This document shows, one piece after another, positions 8,904-16,974 of a DNA stretch of 64,000 bases. Numbering within the stretch: the stretch's first letter is position 1; each line of letters begins with the position of its first letter. The DNA comes from Tenacibaculum sp. SZ-18. Its GTDB lineage: Bacteria > Bacteroidota > Bacteroidia > Flavobacteriales > Flavobacteriaceae. The notes below the pieces were generated by a model that worked only from the letters and a program-made list of their open reading frames with translations, ran no database searches and was not told the DNA's origin. The stretch is from assembly GCF_002813915.1 (NCBI RefSeq), contig NZ_CP019335.1, forward strand, positions 666,388 through 730,387, in the 5' to 3' direction. The position numbers and the translations under genes are program-made.

Positions 8904-10613
8904 ATGAAAAGTACATTTAAGTTATTTAGCTTACTAACAATTTCTTTAGTGATTTTAAGTTCGTGTCAAAGTTCAAGAAAAGGCTCTGGTTCTTCTTCTT
9001 CTCTTACAGGCTGGAACTTTAATGATCCGAGTTATGGTAATTATTTGAAAGGAGAATTTAAGGATGGTAATGTTCCTCCAGGAATGGTTCACATTGAAGG
9101 AGGTACATATACTATGGGGCTAGTTCAGGATGATGTGATGTTTGACTGGAATACAACTCCTAAACAAATGCATGTTCGTTCTTTCTACATGGATGAGGCT
9201 GAAGTAACAAATGCTGAATACGGACTATTTCTTCAATATACAAAGGATGTTTTTCCTCCTGAAGAAGCACAGTTCAAACATATTTACTCGTCAATTCTAC
9301 CGGACACATTAGTGTGGAGAAAAGGTCTAGGAAATACAAACCTGCTTTCTGAAAGTTATCTGAGACATCCAGCTTATTCTGAATATCCTGTTGTTGGTGT
9401 AACCTGGTTACAGGCAAATCAGTACTGTAAATGGAGAACCAATGCAGTTAATTTGAAGATATTAATGGATAAGGGAGTTATCACAAATATTTTCAAGGAG
9501 GACTCTTTGAGTTTCCGTGGGAAGAATAATTTCGATACAGATGTATATTTAGATCAACCATATGCATTATTCGATGGTGATTCTACTATCTATAAGAGAG
9601 GTATTCCTGTCCCAAGAAAAAAGGGAGAAGCAAGACCTCCTAAGGGTTCTTTTACTGGAAGGCAAGTAACTTCATCTGATGGTATTTTATCACAGAAGTT
9701 TAGATTACCAACTGAAGTAGAATGGGAATATGCAGCAAAAGCAATTTTTGAAAATAGAGAATATAATAATATTCGTGGTAGAAAAAAGTATGCTTGGACT
9801 GGAAAGTATACAAGAAATAGAGTTAAATCCAGAAGAGGAGATCAATTAGCTAACTTCAAACAAGGGAAAGGTAATTATAGTGGTATTGCTGGATGGAGTA
9901 GTGATGGTGCTGATATCCCGAACTCAGTTAAGAGTTATCCACCAAATGCATTTGGTCTTTATGATATGTCTGGTAATGTAGCAGAGTGGGTATCAGATGT
10001 TTATCGCCCTATAGTTGATTCAGAGGCGAATGATTTTAACTACTTTAGAGGTAATGTATTTACGAAAAAATTAATAGACGCAGACGGTAAGGTGGTAATC
10101 GTAGACGATAGTCAAGTTGAATTAGATACTTTAGTAAATGGAAAAGTAATGCCAAAGGCATTACCTGGTTCTTTTAAATATATACCGATTACAAAGGATG
10201 ATACTTACATGAGAAGAAATTATTCTGTTGCTGACAATTCCGACTTGAATGACGGTGACCAAAAGTCCTCTCAATTCTTTAATTTAGAAGAGGATCAATT
10301 GGCAGGAACCCCTCGAATGTATAATTCACCTGTCAGACCTGAGGCAGAGAGAGATTCTTTGGGAAATGCGATAGTAAAGTTAGAATATGATAAGAAGAAT
10401 AGAACTACGTTGGTGAGTAATAAAACTAGAGTTTACAAAGGAGGTTCTTGGGCTGATAGAGAATACTGGTTAGATCCTGCACAGAGAAGATATTTCCCAG
10501 AGTATATATCTACTAATTATATCGGGTTTAGATGTGCAACAGACAAAGTCGGGCCAATGGTACGTAATCAAAAGAAAACTGCTACACCAAGATATATTTA
10601 TTCTAAAAAATAG
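8904..10613 (+). CDS. gldJ: Gliding motility lipoprotein GldJ
   Basis: GldJ is required for gliding and type IX secretion and forms part of the GldK/GldJ-type cell-envelope track. The chosen ATG at 8904 gives a signal peptide with lipobox ILSSC (Cys at about 21); the frame is open upstream to 8859, but that would bury the signal peptide. The mature part is a formylglycine-generating-enzyme/sulfatase-modifying-factor fold, with characteristic VEGGTYxMG-like start, FRLPTEVEWEYAAKA, GLYDMSGNVAEWVSD and KGGSWADREYWLD-to-GFRCATD blocks. Length is about 569 residues, normal for GldJ. It is divergent from porU and followed by a terminator, then murF, a frequent flavobacterial arrangement. Confidence 0.95.
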   Translation: MKSTFKLFSLLTISLVILSSCQSSRKGSGSSSSLTGWNFNDPSYGNYLKGEFKDGNVPPGMVHIEGGTYTMGLVQDDVMFDWNTTPKQMHVRSFYMDEAEVTNAEYGLFLQYTKDVFPPEEAQFKHIYSSILPDTLVWRKGLGNTNLLSESYLRHPAYSEYPVVGVTWLQANQYCKWRTNAVNLKILMDKGVITNIFKEDSLSFRGKNNFDTDVYLDQPYALFDGDSTIYKRGIPVPRKKGEARPPKGSFTGRQVTSSDGILSQKFRLPTEVEWEYAAKAIFENREYNNIRGRKKYAWTGKYTRNRVKSRRGDQLANFKQGKGNYSGIAGWSSDGADIPNSVKSYPPNAFGLYDMSGNVAEWVSDVYRPIVDSEANDFNYFRGNVFTKKLIDADGKVVIVDDSQVELDTLVNGKVMPKALPGSFKYIPITKDDTYMRRNYSVADNSDLNDGDQKSSQFFNLEEDQLAGTPRMYNSPVRPEAERDSLGNAIVKLEYDKKNRTTLVSNKTRVYKGGSWADREYWLDPAQRRYFPEYISTNYIGFRCATDKVGPMVRNQKKTATPRYIYSKK

Positions 10614-10658
10614 AAGGAATTAAAATAGATTAAGTGCTATATAAGAAATGCACATACA

Positions 10659-10690
10659 TAAAACCTCGCTTCATTCAGTGAGGTTTTTTA
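10659..10690 (+). terminator. Terminator after gldJ
   Basis: Stem AACCTCGCT / AGTGAGGTT (one G-U pair) with a TCATTC loop, followed by a T run. It lies between the gldJ stop and the murF start. Confidence 0.75.
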
Positions 10691-10700
10691 TTTTTACAAA

Positions 10701-11960
10701 ATGAAAATTAGGGAACTTTACGAGTTATATAGAAAGAATTATCTAGTAGATACTGATACAAGGAAAATTAGAAAAGGAACCATTTTTTTTGCATTGAAGG
10801 GAGAGAATTTCAATGGAAATAAATTCGCTATTGATGCCTTAGAAAGAGGTGCTGAATTTTCTGTGGTAGATGAAGAAGAGTATAAAATTAATGAAAGAGT
10901 TATTTTAGTAGATGATGTTTTGTCAACTCTTCAAAAACTAGCAAATTACCATAGGAAGGCGCTTAATATTCCAATTATTGGTCTTACTGGAAGTAATGGT
11001 AAAACTACGACTAAAGAGTTAATCAATTGTGTGTTGTCTTCAAAATATAGAACTACTGCAACTCAAGGTAACTATAACAATCATATTGGTGTCCCATTAA
11101 CATTGTTATCCATGACCAATGAAACTGAAATAGGAATTGTGGAGATGGGAGCTAACCATAAAGAAGAAATAAAAATGCTTTCTGAAATAGCTGAACCAAC
11201 AATTGGGTATATTACTAATTTTGGTAAAGCTCATTTAGAAGGTTTTGGTGGAGTAGAAGGAGTGATTCAGGGTAAATCAGAATTATATAGATATATTATT
11301 AGTAGTGGTGGTACTTTAATAATAAATCCGAATGATTCAATTCAAATAGAAAAATCAGAAGGAGCTAATACCTATTTATTTACCGAGAATATAGGATTAA
11401 TAAAGGTAGATCCATTTGTAAGAATGAGACTAAATGGTAATAAGATGAAAAGTAATTTAATTGGGGCATATAATTACTTTAATATTGTTGCGGCGGTTAC
11501 AATTGGTAAATATTTTGAATTAGACGAAGAGTCTATAATTAATGCAATTGAAGGATATGTACCAACGAATAATAGATCTCAAATAATTTCCAAAGGTTCA
11601 AATGAGATTATTTTAGATGCATATAATGCTAATCCAACAAGTATGAAGGCTTCCATTGAAAATTTCAAAGAATTTGGAAAGGGAGAAAAAGTAGTTATTA
11701 TAGGGGATATGTTTGAGTTAGGCGATAATAGTAGTGAGGAACACCAGAATATTGTTGATCTTGTGGAAGAGTTAGGTTTTGAAGAAATAATTTTTGTTGG
11801 AGATAATTTCGCTAAGTCTACTGTCCTGCACGGAAAACAGTTTTCAAATTTCGATTTACTTGCAAAGTACTTGGAGAATAAGAAATTTGAAAACAGTAAG
11901 ATTTTGATAAAAGGCTCTCGTGCTATGGCTCTTGAGCGATCCCTAGAATATATTAAGTAA
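10701..11960 (+). CDS. murF: UDP-N-acetylmuramoyl-tripeptide--D-alanyl-D-alanine ligase
   Basis: Adds D-Ala-D-Ala to the UDP-MurNAc tripeptide, the last cytoplasmic step of the peptidoglycan precursor. The Mur ligase P-loop GLTGSNGKTTTK is at residues 94-105, followed by QGNYNNHIGVP, the EMGANHKEEI block and, in the C-terminal domain, LDAYNANPTSM, which is typical of MurF. At 419 residues it is a little short but complete. It starts 10 nt after the gldJ terminator. Its 3' end overlaps the 3' end of the convergent kinase gene by 8 nt. Confidence 0.93.
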   Translation: MKIRELYELYRKNYLVDTDTRKIRKGTIFFALKGENFNGNKFAIDALERGAEFSVVDEEEYKINERVILVDDVLSTLQKLANYHRKALNIPIIGLTGSNGKTTTKELINCVLSSKYRTTATQGNYNNHIGVPLTLLSMTNETEIGIVEMGANHKEEIKMLSEIAEPTIGYITNFGKAHLEGFGGVEGVIQGKSELYRYIISSGGTLIINPNDSIQIEKSEGANTYLFTENIGLIKVDPFVRMRLNGNKMKSNLIGAYNYFNIVAAVTIGKYFELDEESIINAIEGYVPTNNRSQIISKGSNEIILDAYNANPTSMKASIENFKEFGKGEKVVIIGDMFELGDNSSEEHQNIVDLVEELGFEEIIFVGDNFAKSTVLHGKQFSNFDLLAKYLENKKFENSKILIKGSRAMALERSLEYIK

Positions 11961-12804
11961 TATGTTGTTTATGATATTCTAGCAAATTATCTATTGGGCG
12001 TTGAACGATTCCAGTAACTGATAATCCATGCTTATTAGCAACTTTTTCAAGTATGTCATTAAAGTAATATGCAATAGAACCTATGAAATAAATAGGAGTA
12101 GAGCTATCCTTTTTGTAGGGTAAAATTCTGTATTTAAAGAATTCTTTAAAGCCTTTACGAATAAGTTTCTTTATATATTTTTCGCTTTTAAATTCAAACA
12201 TAAACTTAGCGAAAGATGCAAGATACATATTTGGGTTAGGTTCTCTGTAGAGATGTTGCTTAATATAATCTGCGTCTAAATTAAACTCGCTTTCAAAACT
12301 TTGTGCGATTTTTTTTGGCATCTGTTTATAATAGTAATCTCGAATTAAAAGCCTTCCGAAATAGTTACCACTAGCTTCGTCCATAATTGAGTAGCCCAAA
12401 GAGGCAGCTAACATTTCCATATCAGTGCCATTAAAATAACAACTGTTTGAGCCCGTTCCTAGAATACAAACAATAGCAGGATCATTTCCACTTGTAGCGT
12501 AAACAGCGGCTAACATATCTTCTGCAATACTAATATCAGCTTTGGTGAAAATTTCTGCCATTACACCATGGAGAATTTGTACAGGCTTAGGAGTACCACA
12601 ACCTGCTCCATAAAAGTGAATTTCTTCAACTTCATCTTTGATATTGATAAGTTGAAACATATTTATGATTCTATTTTTTAATTCTTCTGCCGGAACTACT
12701 GCAGGATTTAAACCTAAAGTTCTGGCTCTGAAAACCTCATTTTTATTCTTGTCTAAAGCAATCCAGTCTGCTTTTGTAGATCCTCCGTCTGCGATTAAAA
12801 TCAT
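11953..12804 (-). CDS. BadF/BadG/BcrA-type ATPase, N-acetylglucosamine kinase-like
   Basis: A 283-residue sugar-kinase-fold ATPase. It opens with the phosphate-1 motif ADGGSTKADW, has LGTGSNSC in the middle and LGYSIMDEASGNYFGR, all matching the BadF/N-acetylglucosamine kinase family. The likely role is phosphorylation of GlcNAc or a related amino sugar recovered from wall turnover, which fits its place next to murF, but the exact substrate is inferred. It converges on murF with an 8-nt overlap of the coding ends. A well-formed promoter (TTG, 20 nt, TATATTTG) lies just upstream. Confidence 0.8.
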   Translation of the reverse strand: MILIADGGSTKADWIALDKNKNEVFRARTLGLNPAVVPAEELKNRIINMFQLINIKDEVEEIHFYGAGCGTPKPVQILHGVMAEIFTKADISIAEDMLAAVYATSGNDPAIVCILGTGSNSCYFNGTDMEMLAASLGYSIMDEASGNYFGRLLIRDYYYKQMPKKIAQSFESEFNLDADYIKQHLYREPNPNMYLASFAKFMFEFKSEKYIKKLIRKGFKEFFKYRILPYKKDSSTPIYFIGSIAYYFNDILEKVANKHGLSVTGIVQRPIDNLLEYHKQHIT

Positions 12805-12826
12805 GTTTGTTGTTAAATGTTTGATT

Positions 12827-12857
12827 CAAATATATATTATCGGCTTCTACTATACAA
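12827..12857 (-). promoter_or_regulatory. Promoter of the GlcNAc-kinase-like gene
   Basis: On the minus strand TTG (12855-12857) and TATATTTG (12827-12834) are separated by 20 nt, matching the Bacteroidota housekeeping promoter (TTG - about 19 nt - TAnnTTTG). The predicted start of transcription is near 12820, 16 nt from the ATG at 12804. Confidence 0.5.
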
Positions 12858-12918
12858 TAGCTGACGAAAACTCAATCGTTTTCGAAAGAAATAAAGTAGA
12901 TTTTTATTGAAAAAAGTT

Positions 12919-12926
12919 TAATTTTG
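12919..12926 (+). promoter_or_regulatory. Candidate -7 element for the PHP phosphatase
   Basis: TAATTTTG fits TAnnTTTG and lies 23 nt before the preferred ATG. No good -33 TTG is seen at the standard distance, so this is weak. Confidence 0.3.
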
Positions 12927-12949
12927 TTTCGCTAATCATGTATAGAATT

Positions 12950-13693
12950 ATGTTTTTTTTAAAGGAAAAGTCTATTTCACTTACAGAAATATTTAATGAT
13001 AAGTTTGTAGATATTCATTCTCATTTGCTGCCGGGTATAGATGACGGAGCGAAGACTATAGAAGATTCAATATCCTTAATAACTAAAATGTATAGTTTTG
13101 GGATTAAGAATTTTATCACAACACCCCATGTGTTGGGAGAGGTTTACCCCAATACAACAGGAACTATTCTGCATAAACTAGAAGAGTTGAAACATGAATT
13201 GACACTTAGGGAAGGTTTTGAAGATGTAAGTATAAGAGCTGCTGCAGAGTATATGATGGATGAACAGTTTGTTAAGAGATTAGAACAAGACGATATTTTA
13301 ACCTTACAGGATAATTTTATCCTAGTTGAAATGTCCTATTTTAATGCACCGATGAATTTGTACGATATTCTATTTGAGATTCAGTTAAAAGGTTATAAAC
13401 CTATTTTAGCTCATCCAGAACGTTATAATTTCTATCACAATGATTTTCAAAATTATTATAAACTCAAAAAAGCCGGATGTTTATTTCAGTTAAACTTACT
13501 ATCATTAACTGAACAGTATGGAAGTGGGGTAAAAAAAACTGCCGAGAAATTAATTAAGGAAAATTTATACGATTTTGTTGGCACCGATACTCATCATAAG
13601 AATCATTTACGATTGTTGGAAAAAGTCGGTACTAAAAGAATTAAAAATACTATTGTAGATCTTGTAAAAAATAATAGTAAGTTTAATAACTAA
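12950..13693 (+). CDS. CpsB/YwqE-type tyrosine-protein phosphatase (PHP family)
   Basis: A manganese-dependent PHP-fold phosphatase that removes phosphate from the tyrosine-rich tail of polysaccharide co-polymerase kinases. Metal-binding motifs are visible: DIHSHLLPGIDDG near the start, TPHV at about 60, AHPERY at about 165 and GTDTHH near the C-terminus. ATG at 12938 is also possible; 12950 is preferred because the product then begins MFFLKEK, like many homologues, and because a TAATTTTG element at 12919-12926 would place the transcript start almost on the first ATG. It converges on its presumed substrate gene, the Wzc-like kinase, across a bidirectional terminator. Confidence 0.87.
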   Translation: MFFLKEKSISLTEIFNDKFVDIHSHLLPGIDDGAKTIEDSISLITKMYSFGIKNFITTPHVLGEVYPNTTGTILHKLEELKHELTLREGFEDVSIRAAAEYMMDEQFVKRLEQDDILTLQDNFILVEMSYFNAPMNLYDILFEIQLKGYKPILAHPERYNFYHNDFQNYYKLKKAGCLFQLNLLSLTEQYGSGVKKTAEKLIKENLYDFVGTDTHHKNHLRLLEKVGTKRIKNTIVDLVKNNSKFNN

Positions 13694-13723
13694 AAAAGGA
13701 GCCTCTAAAAAGCTCCTTTTTTT
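13692..13723. terminator. Bidirectional terminator between phosphatase and kinase genes
   Basis: Inverted repeat AAAAAAGGAGC / GCTCCTTTTTT with a short loop. It gives a T-tract in both directions and separates the two convergent genes. Confidence 0.8.
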
Positions 13724-13740
13724 AGTTTTATAATTATTGT

Positions 13741-16152
13741 TTATCCAATCAATTTTTTATACCATGGTTTAGTTGCTTCTTCTTTTACGTTACCATAACC
13801 ATAACCATAACCATATCCATAACCGTATCCGTAACCTCTTTTCATATCCGTGTCGTTTAGTATGATAGCCATGTTTGGTAATTTTTTTTCTCTATAAAGG
13901 GTATCAGGTACAGATAAAAGTCTTTTATCTAAATAATTAGCTCTACTTACATATAAAAACACGTCAGCATATTTTGAAATTAATAATGTATCTGTAACTA
14001 AATTAACTGGAGCAGTATCTATAAGAACATAGTCATATTCCATGCGAAGTGTTTCAAAAAGTTCTTTTACTCGAGAAGACATTAATAATTCAGCAGGGTT
14101 TGGAGGAATAACACCCGAAGCAATAATATCTAAATTCTTTAACTCTGGAACTCTGAACTTCAAAGAGTCAATAGTTATATTATTATTAGTTATAAAATTA
14201 GTAATTCCTTTTCGTTCAGAAATATTTAAATATTCTGTTACTTTGGGTGCACGTAAATCCATTCCAACAAGAATGACTTTTTTGTCAGATAAAGCTAATG
14301 TAGCAGCTAGGTTAATGGAAATAAATGATTTCCCCTCACCGCTGGTAGTAGATGTAACAAAAATTGTTTTACCTCCAGTTGATTGCTCATTAGCTGTTAG
14401 CATGAAATCTAAATTCGTTCGAATTAATCTAAAAGCTTCCGCAGCACTAGATCTTGCATCTGTACCTACTACAATTTTTTCTTTGGTATCAGAATGGGGA
14501 ATATCTCCAATGAAAGGAACAGATGTTAAATCCTGAATATCTTTTTTAGTGTGGACTTTGGTATCAAGTAGGTCTCTAATATATATTATAATAAAAGGAA
14601 TAATAAGACCTAGTAATAAAGCAGCAATAAAAATAATTTTCTTTTTGGGAGAAACAGGGATATCTGGTCCATAAGCTCTATCTATAATTTTTGCATTAGG
14701 GACAGTAACTGCGAGGGAGATAGCCGTTTCTTCTTTTTTTCTTAATAAATAGGTATATAAAGCAGCAATAATTTCTTGTTGTCGAGTAATATCTAAAAAT
14801 TCTCTTTCTTTTGTTGGTATAGATGAAATTTTTGAGTTAAACCTATTAGCTTCTCTATTAAGATTATTTACGTTAAGTTGAATTGCTCTTTCCTGGTTTT
14901 CTAAACTGTTAATTAAAGATTTTCGTAGATCATCTATGTTATTTTGAAGTTCAAGAATTATAGTGTTTTTTTTACCTGCACTTTTTAATAGTCTATTTTT
15001 CTTACTTAGTAATTCATTATACTGAGAAATATAATTGGCGATATTAGGATCTTGGAGTCCAAGGTTAACCGGAAGGATATCTTCAGAAGCTATTAGTTCT
15101 TCTTTTAATGATTTCACTATGCTTAATTGAATATTAATATCTATAAGCTTCTGCCTATTTGCCGTACTTGTTTCTAAAACTAATTGGGCTTCAGATTCTA
15201 TATCCGTAACATTGTTTTTCTTTTTAAAGTTCTTAACATTGTCATCTACAATGGCTAGTTCTCCTCCAACATTATCTAATCTTTCATCTATAAATTCAAC
15301 AGTTTTTCTAGATACTTCACTTTTATCTTTTTTAGCGTCTAAATTATATTGTTTAATAATTTCGTCAAGTACATCTTCTGCTTTTTGTAATACTGCGGAT
15401 TTCAGGGATAATCTTAATACACTTGAGTTTACATTTATTTGTTTTATAGATACTCCATCAATTAATCCATCTATAATCGAATCATCTGAATAAATGTTTA
15501 TTATTATTTTTTCATTAACATCCTCATGTGTGTAAAATGAGTTTTTAGTAATAGAAATATTCTTTAATTCTAGAGGTTTTAGTTGGTTGTCTAGTTGTAA
15601 ATTAAACTTACATCCAAAAGAGATATTTTCATACAATAGGTTATCTTCATTATCCATTAAACTAAACTCGTTGTCATTTTTTATAAAGATTGAAAACGAG
15701 AAAGGTTTAGTAATTTCTTTTATTGTTATTGAGTCTGTTATATTTAATAGAATTGGTTTTTTCTCGTAGATCTCAGAGTTTTTAACTCTTCCCTCAGAAA
15801 TATACTTCACATTAAGTTTTAGGTTTTTAACAACTTGGCCAAGTATTTTTCTAGATTTTAATATTTCAATTTCATTATCGGGGTTATTACTTGATCCCCC
15901 ACCAACAATACCAAGATCACTAAAGGCTTCTAATTCTGCAGAGATACCAGATTTATTATTATCCTTAATCATTATAGTAGTTGACGCTATATATTTGGGA
16001 GTGCTATATCTTAAGTATAAAAAAGCTAAAGCTATACTTATAATAACTCCTAAAGAAAACCACTTCCAGTGAATTAAATACTTTTCTAGTTCAGCTCTTA
16101 CATTAATTGTGTCTTGCTGTTGTATTTGGTGCGAATTTATATTAGTATTCAT
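13741..16152 (-). CDS. Wzc-like polysaccharide co-polymerase / tyrosine autokinase
   Basis: An inner-membrane protein of 803 residues that controls chain length and export of surface polysaccharide. It has a Wzz domain with a first membrane helix near residue 35, a long periplasmic coiled-coil region, a GNVR-like segment and a second helix near 510. The cytoplasmic BY-kinase domain follows, with Walker A (TSTTSGEGKSF), Walker A' (VILVGMDLRAPK) and Walker B (VLIDTAPVN). The C-terminus is a Tyr cluster of a special form: seven consecutive GY pairs at about 773-787, then a final WYKK. The next gene upstream is the Wza-like exporter, 10 nt away. Confidence 0.92.
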   Translation of the reverse strand: MNTNINSHQIQQQDTINVRAELEKYLIHWKWFSLGVIISIALAFLYLRYSTPKYIASTTIMIKDNNKSGISAELEAFSDLGIVGGGSSNNPDNEIEILKSRKILGQVVKNLKLNVKYISEGRVKNSEIYEKKPILLNITDSITIKEITKPFSFSIFIKNDNEFSLMDNEDNLLYENISFGCKFNLQLDNQLKPLELKNISITKNSFYTHEDVNEKIIINIYSDDSIIDGLIDGVSIKQINVNSSVLRLSLKSAVLQKAEDVLDEIIKQYNLDAKKDKSEVSRKTVEFIDERLDNVGGELAIVDDNVKNFKKKNNVTDIESEAQLVLETSTANRQKLIDINIQLSIVKSLKEELIASEDILPVNLGLQDPNIANYISQYNELLSKKNRLLKSAGKKNTIILELQNNIDDLRKSLINSLENQERAIQLNVNNLNREANRFNSKISSIPTKEREFLDITRQQEIIAALYTYLLRKKEETAISLAVTVPNAKIIDRAYGPDIPVSPKKKIIFIAALLLGLIIPFIIIYIRDLLDTKVHTKKDIQDLTSVPFIGDIPHSDTKEKIVVGTDARSSAAEAFRLIRTNLDFMLTANEQSTGGKTIFVTSTTSGEGKSFISINLAATLALSDKKVILVGMDLRAPKVTEYLNISERKGITNFITNNNITIDSLKFRVPELKNLDIIASGVIPPNPAELLMSSRVKELFETLRMEYDYVLIDTAPVNLVTDTLLISKYADVFLYVSRANYLDKRLLSVPDTLYREKKLPNMAIILNDTDMKRGYGYGYGYGYGYGYGNVKEEATKPWYKKLIG
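13792..13836 (-). repeat. Hexanucleotide tandem repeat coding (GY)7
   Basis: About seven and a half copies of a 6-bp unit (plus-strand form CCATAA with drift to CCATAT and CCGTAT) encode the alternating Gly-Tyr tail of the tyrosine kinase. Unit length 6 keeps the frame whatever the copy number. Confidence 0.85.
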
Positions 16153-16162
16153 TAAGAATTTT

Positions 16163-16933
16163 TTATCTGGTTAAAACAGCAATTAAGGAAACTAAAATAG
16201 ATCCAATAGAAACAAATAAGCCTGTATTGCGATTAAAAGCTGCGTCTTGTGAAGAGGATTTATTGGGGTCAACATATACTAGATCATTTTGTTGTAAATA
16301 GTATACGGGAGACGTGAATAGTTTATTTGATCTTAAATCAACATCATATTTTACTTTCTTTCCATTAATTTCTCTAAATACTTTCAAAGAGTTACGCTTA
16401 CCTGTAATATTTAAATCTCCAGCTAAACCAATAGCTTCAAGAATAGTAATTCTTTCATTAGGGATAGTGTAAGTACCTGGGCTTCTTACATCACCTAAAA
16501 CTGTTATTGTATAGTTGGCTATTCGAATATTAATAGTTGGATTTTTGATATAGTCTGGGTCCAATTTGTTTCTCAATAATTGAATTGTTTGTTGCCTAGT
16601 GAGACCTCCAATTTTAAGTCTTCCTAGAACTGGAAAATCAATAAAACCTTCATTATCTATTAAATAGGATTGTTGTTGAGGAGCCCCAACAGCACTATTC
16701 GTTGTTGTTGCAAAGTTAACTGCGGGTAGATTAAATGATTTTACAGCTTCTAAATCTAGAGCAGAAATGGTAATTTGTATTAAATCGTCTGACTTTAAAA
16801 TTGTGTTGTATGAGTTGGAAACTTTGGCTTGTTCTATCTCATCATATTGGAAGTAAGTAATGTCTTTTTTTGATACACAAGAACACAATGTTGAAAGTAA
16901 GAAAAAAAGAACAAGTTTTTTTATTTCTAGCAT
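16163..16933 (-). CDS. Wza-like polysaccharide export lipoprotein
   Basis: Outer-membrane polysaccharide export protein, 256 residues. A signal peptide ends in lipobox TLCSC. A Poly_export domain (with KSDDLIQITISALD) is followed by a soluble-ligand-binding-beta-grasp (SLBB) segment with TVLGDVRSPGTY. The C-terminus carries a hydrophobic helix (GSILVSLIAVL), the likely membrane anchor seen in Bacteroidota homologues instead of the Wza alpha-helical barrel. It lies between the CapD-like gene and the Wzc-like kinase on one strand, consistent with a single export unit. Confidence 0.88.
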   Translation of the reverse strand: MLEIKKLVLFFLLSTLCSCVSKKDITYFQYDEIEQAKVSNSYNTILKSDDLIQITISALDLEAVKSFNLPAVNFATTTNSAVGAPQQQSYLIDNEGFIDFPVLGRLKIGGLTRQQTIQLLRNKLDPDYIKNPTINIRIANYTITVLGDVRSPGTYTIPNERITILEAIGLAGDLNITGKRNSLKVFREINGKKVKYDVDLRSNKLFTSPVYYLQQNDLVYVDPNKSSSQDAAFNRNTGLFVSIGSILVSLIAVLTR

Positions 16934-16974
16934 TTGAAAAATTTTGTTGCGAAAATAACTAATTTATTTTGGAC

